This document shows positions 62,447 to 64,000 of a stretch of DNA of 64,000 bases, in pieces (the first letter of the stretch is position 1; each line of letters begins with the position of its first letter). The notes below the pieces were generated by a model, which ran no database searches, was not told where the DNA came from, and was given only the letters and a program-made list of their open reading frames with translations. The position numbers and the translations under genes were made by a program. This DNA is from Isochrysis galbana. Its lineage: Eukaryota; Haptophyta; Isochrysidales; Isochrysidaceae. The DNA lies in assembly GCA_018136815.1 (NCBI GenBank), contig CM030933.1:2487344-2551343 (forward strand), written 5' to 3'.

Positions 62447-62903
62447 CGCCGAGATCGCCCACGAACGGCCTCGCGGAGAGCGAGAGAGGAAGAGACGAAA
62501 ATAGCTGCCGGAATAAGAGGATAAGAGTATCATCTTACTTTACATATCTCTGTCTGTCCGTCCTCTCTTTCTCTTCACACATGATGAGGGAGTACGCGGA
62601 CCTTTTAATATCACCTCACTAAAGTAGAGTAAAGTACTACTCTTCGAATAAAATTTGGAATATACACTGGATGGGGGGGTGCCCGCTAGGAATGAGAAGT
62701 GCGAGGGGGGGGGTGCTGGGATTTTGATAGTACGTGCTTTCACATATCTCTTCAGACGGACCCGCCGCGGGGGTTGTTGAGGGAGGGGTGGGGGCGGGAC
62801 GGTGGCTCTTTCTATTCTTAAAAGAAGGGGAGGCACTTGCCCCCAGGCGGGGGGGGGGGGGGGAGAGGGGGAGAAGGGGAGGTTGGTTCGCCGTTGCAGG
62901 CGG
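62447..62903. promoter_or_regulatory. Divergent intergenic region between two genes
   Basis: 457 bases separate the start codons of the minus-strand membrane protein and the plus-strand BLUF-like gene, so both promoters must lie here. It includes 'gaccttttaatatcacctcac' (62600) and a poly-G (62849-62862). No TATA box can be assigned with confidence. Confidence 0.4.
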
Positions 62904-64000
62904 ATGGCGGAGGCGGAGGAGAAGCCCGCGTACCAGCGCGTCTCGCTGCACGATCTAACGCTTCAGCGGCACGAGTCGCAAGCCAAGCCGCTGCAGCCGC
63001 TCGGCAGGCTCTGCCTCGTCGGCGGCCCCCACCCCTCCATTGGCTCCTGGCACGAGAAGGCGGTCCGGACCGTGACGAAGGCTGCTGACCCGAAAGACCA
63101 AAACGCTCAACTCACCGGCCTGCTCCTGGTGGTGCAGACGGGTTGGATCCATTTGGTCGAGGGCTCAACACCCAGCCTATCGGCATACCTCAGCCTCCTC
63201 CGCGCCGAGGAGCAGACTGGTGGCGCCGTTCGTACCGTCAAGGTCGCCTCGTGCATGGACGACGTGCCGCGCCGTACGTTCAGCCGGTGGGTCAACTCCA
63301 AGATCGATGTGGCGCGGAACAACTACATGGAGGTGGGAGCTCGTACGGCGCGCAGCAATCATGCACAACTTCCTCCCCAATCACGCTCGTCGTTTGCGCA
63401 GCGTGTTCGCGCCCGCTCAGCTCGCTCAGCGATCTTGAGACCGCAATGCCATTATGAAGGCCTAGGTTGCAGAGCTGGTCCTTCCTGACGTTGTCATTCG
63501 CACATTCGCACATTAGGTGGACGACTCGACGCTACCAAAGCTGATTGCAGACACTGTGATTGGATTCATTCAGTTGGGAAAGGCTGTCGGTGCCTCAGCT
63601 GTTGATCAGGCGAGCCGAAAGCTCTCCGACTGGCGGAACAGCAGGCAAGTGGTGGTGTTGCACTCTCCCCCCCACGACGCTGCGTGTGCCGTTGCGGCAA
63701 GGCGTCTCACGCATTCAGCCCTTTCCTCCTGAATTTCTCATATGTTATGACTGTCGGCCACGCTGATCGAGGCTTGTGTGAGTAGCATGCGGCTGTGGGT
63801 GCTTTGGGCGACGTCGCCCCAACCTCCCCGCCCCCCCCTCCCCTCTCCGTCTTTTCTCGTCCGCAGCTTTTCGGACCATATGCCCAGCAACGAGCGTGTG
63901 CAGCAGTTGTTAGACCTCGAGGAGCTCCCATCTCTCGCTGAGTTCATACAGACCTTTGATGATGTGACTGACGTGACCTTGGGATCGGATGCAGTTTGGC
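62904..64000 (+). CDS. BLUF-like / TEX47-like domain protein, 3' end beyond window
   Basis: Exon 1 62904-63332, exon 2 63517-63644 and exon 3 63867 to the window edge. Intron 1 is GT-AG. Intron 2 has a GC donor (CAG|GCAAGT) and an AG acceptor, and only that choice keeps the frame (NSSFSDHMPSNERVQQLLDL). The domain runs LGRLCLVGGPHPSIGSWHEK, QNAQLTGLLLVVQTGWIHLV, EGSTPSLSAYLSLLRAE and FSRWVNSKID, the BLUF ferredoxin-like fold order. The Tyr after the first strand (RLxY in photoreceptors) is Leu, and the Gln of FLQVLEG is His, so flavin photochemistry is unlikely. It fits the non-photoreceptor group that includes the animal sperm protein TEX47, which suggests a flagellar role. The C-terminus is missing. 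Confidence 0.72.

Overview
The window looks like nuclear DNA of a GC-rich unicellular alga with a red-type complex plastid, most likely a haptophyte or a relative. The evidence is GT-AG introns (one GC-AG), proline-rich extracellular proteins, a UFD1 homologue carrying a signal peptide, plastid-type leaders on haem and membrane proteins, abundant GA/CT microsatellites and eukaryotic transposons. Nothing suggests a prokaryotic or organellar origin. The lineage is inferred, not proven.

Layout. 0-4 kb: low-complexity DNA and two poorly resolved minus-strand genes. 4.1-5.0 kb: two copies of a MITE-like element. 6.1-7.3 kb: a proline-rich type I membrane protein. 9.6-18.8 kb: one uninterrupted 9.2-kb reading frame for a 3,053-residue multidomain receptor-like protein (three Cys-rich domains, beta-helix, WD40 block, GCC2/GCC3 repeats, about nine membrane segments, cytoplasmic TIR domain). 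19.7-25.4 kb: an intact Ty1/Copia retrotransposon with identical LTRs and a 5-bp target duplication. 26-28 kb: an unrecognised gene and a cytochrome b561 fragment. 28.2-30.2 kb: a compact block of short intronless ORFs (GT25 glycosyltransferase, VWD-like fragment, cystine-knot membrane protein, hypothetical protein) that resembles giant algal virus DNA. 33.9-35.6 kb: a GT2 glycosyltransferase. 36.6-38.9 kb: the kinetochore gene NDC80, resolved into five exons. 39.7-41.2 kb: a 190-bp satellite in eight copies. 41.4-43.0 kb: UFD1. 44.4-46.5 kb: a hAT transposase broken by an 8-bp duplication. 48.2-50.9 kb: glutamate-cysteine ligase. 53.2-55.2 kb: a vWA-domain protein. 55.8-56.7 kb: uroporphyrinogen-III synthase. 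58.5-59.7 kb: a mitochondrial-carrier-family protein. 61.9-62.4 kb: a small membrane protein. 62.9 kb to the edge: a BLUF-like/TEX47-like protein, cut off by the window.

The host genes are unrelated housekeeping and surface functions in both orientations, with no operon-like organisation. Several touch plastid biology: UFD1 (probable periplastid protein import), HemD (tetrapyrroles) and two small membrane proteins. Exon boundaries were worked out by eye from splice signals, reading phase and family resemblance. They are strong for NDC80, GT2, UFD1, HemD, GCL exons 2-4, vWA exons 2-3 and BLUF, and weak elsewhere. The most unusual object is the TIR receptor-like protein.
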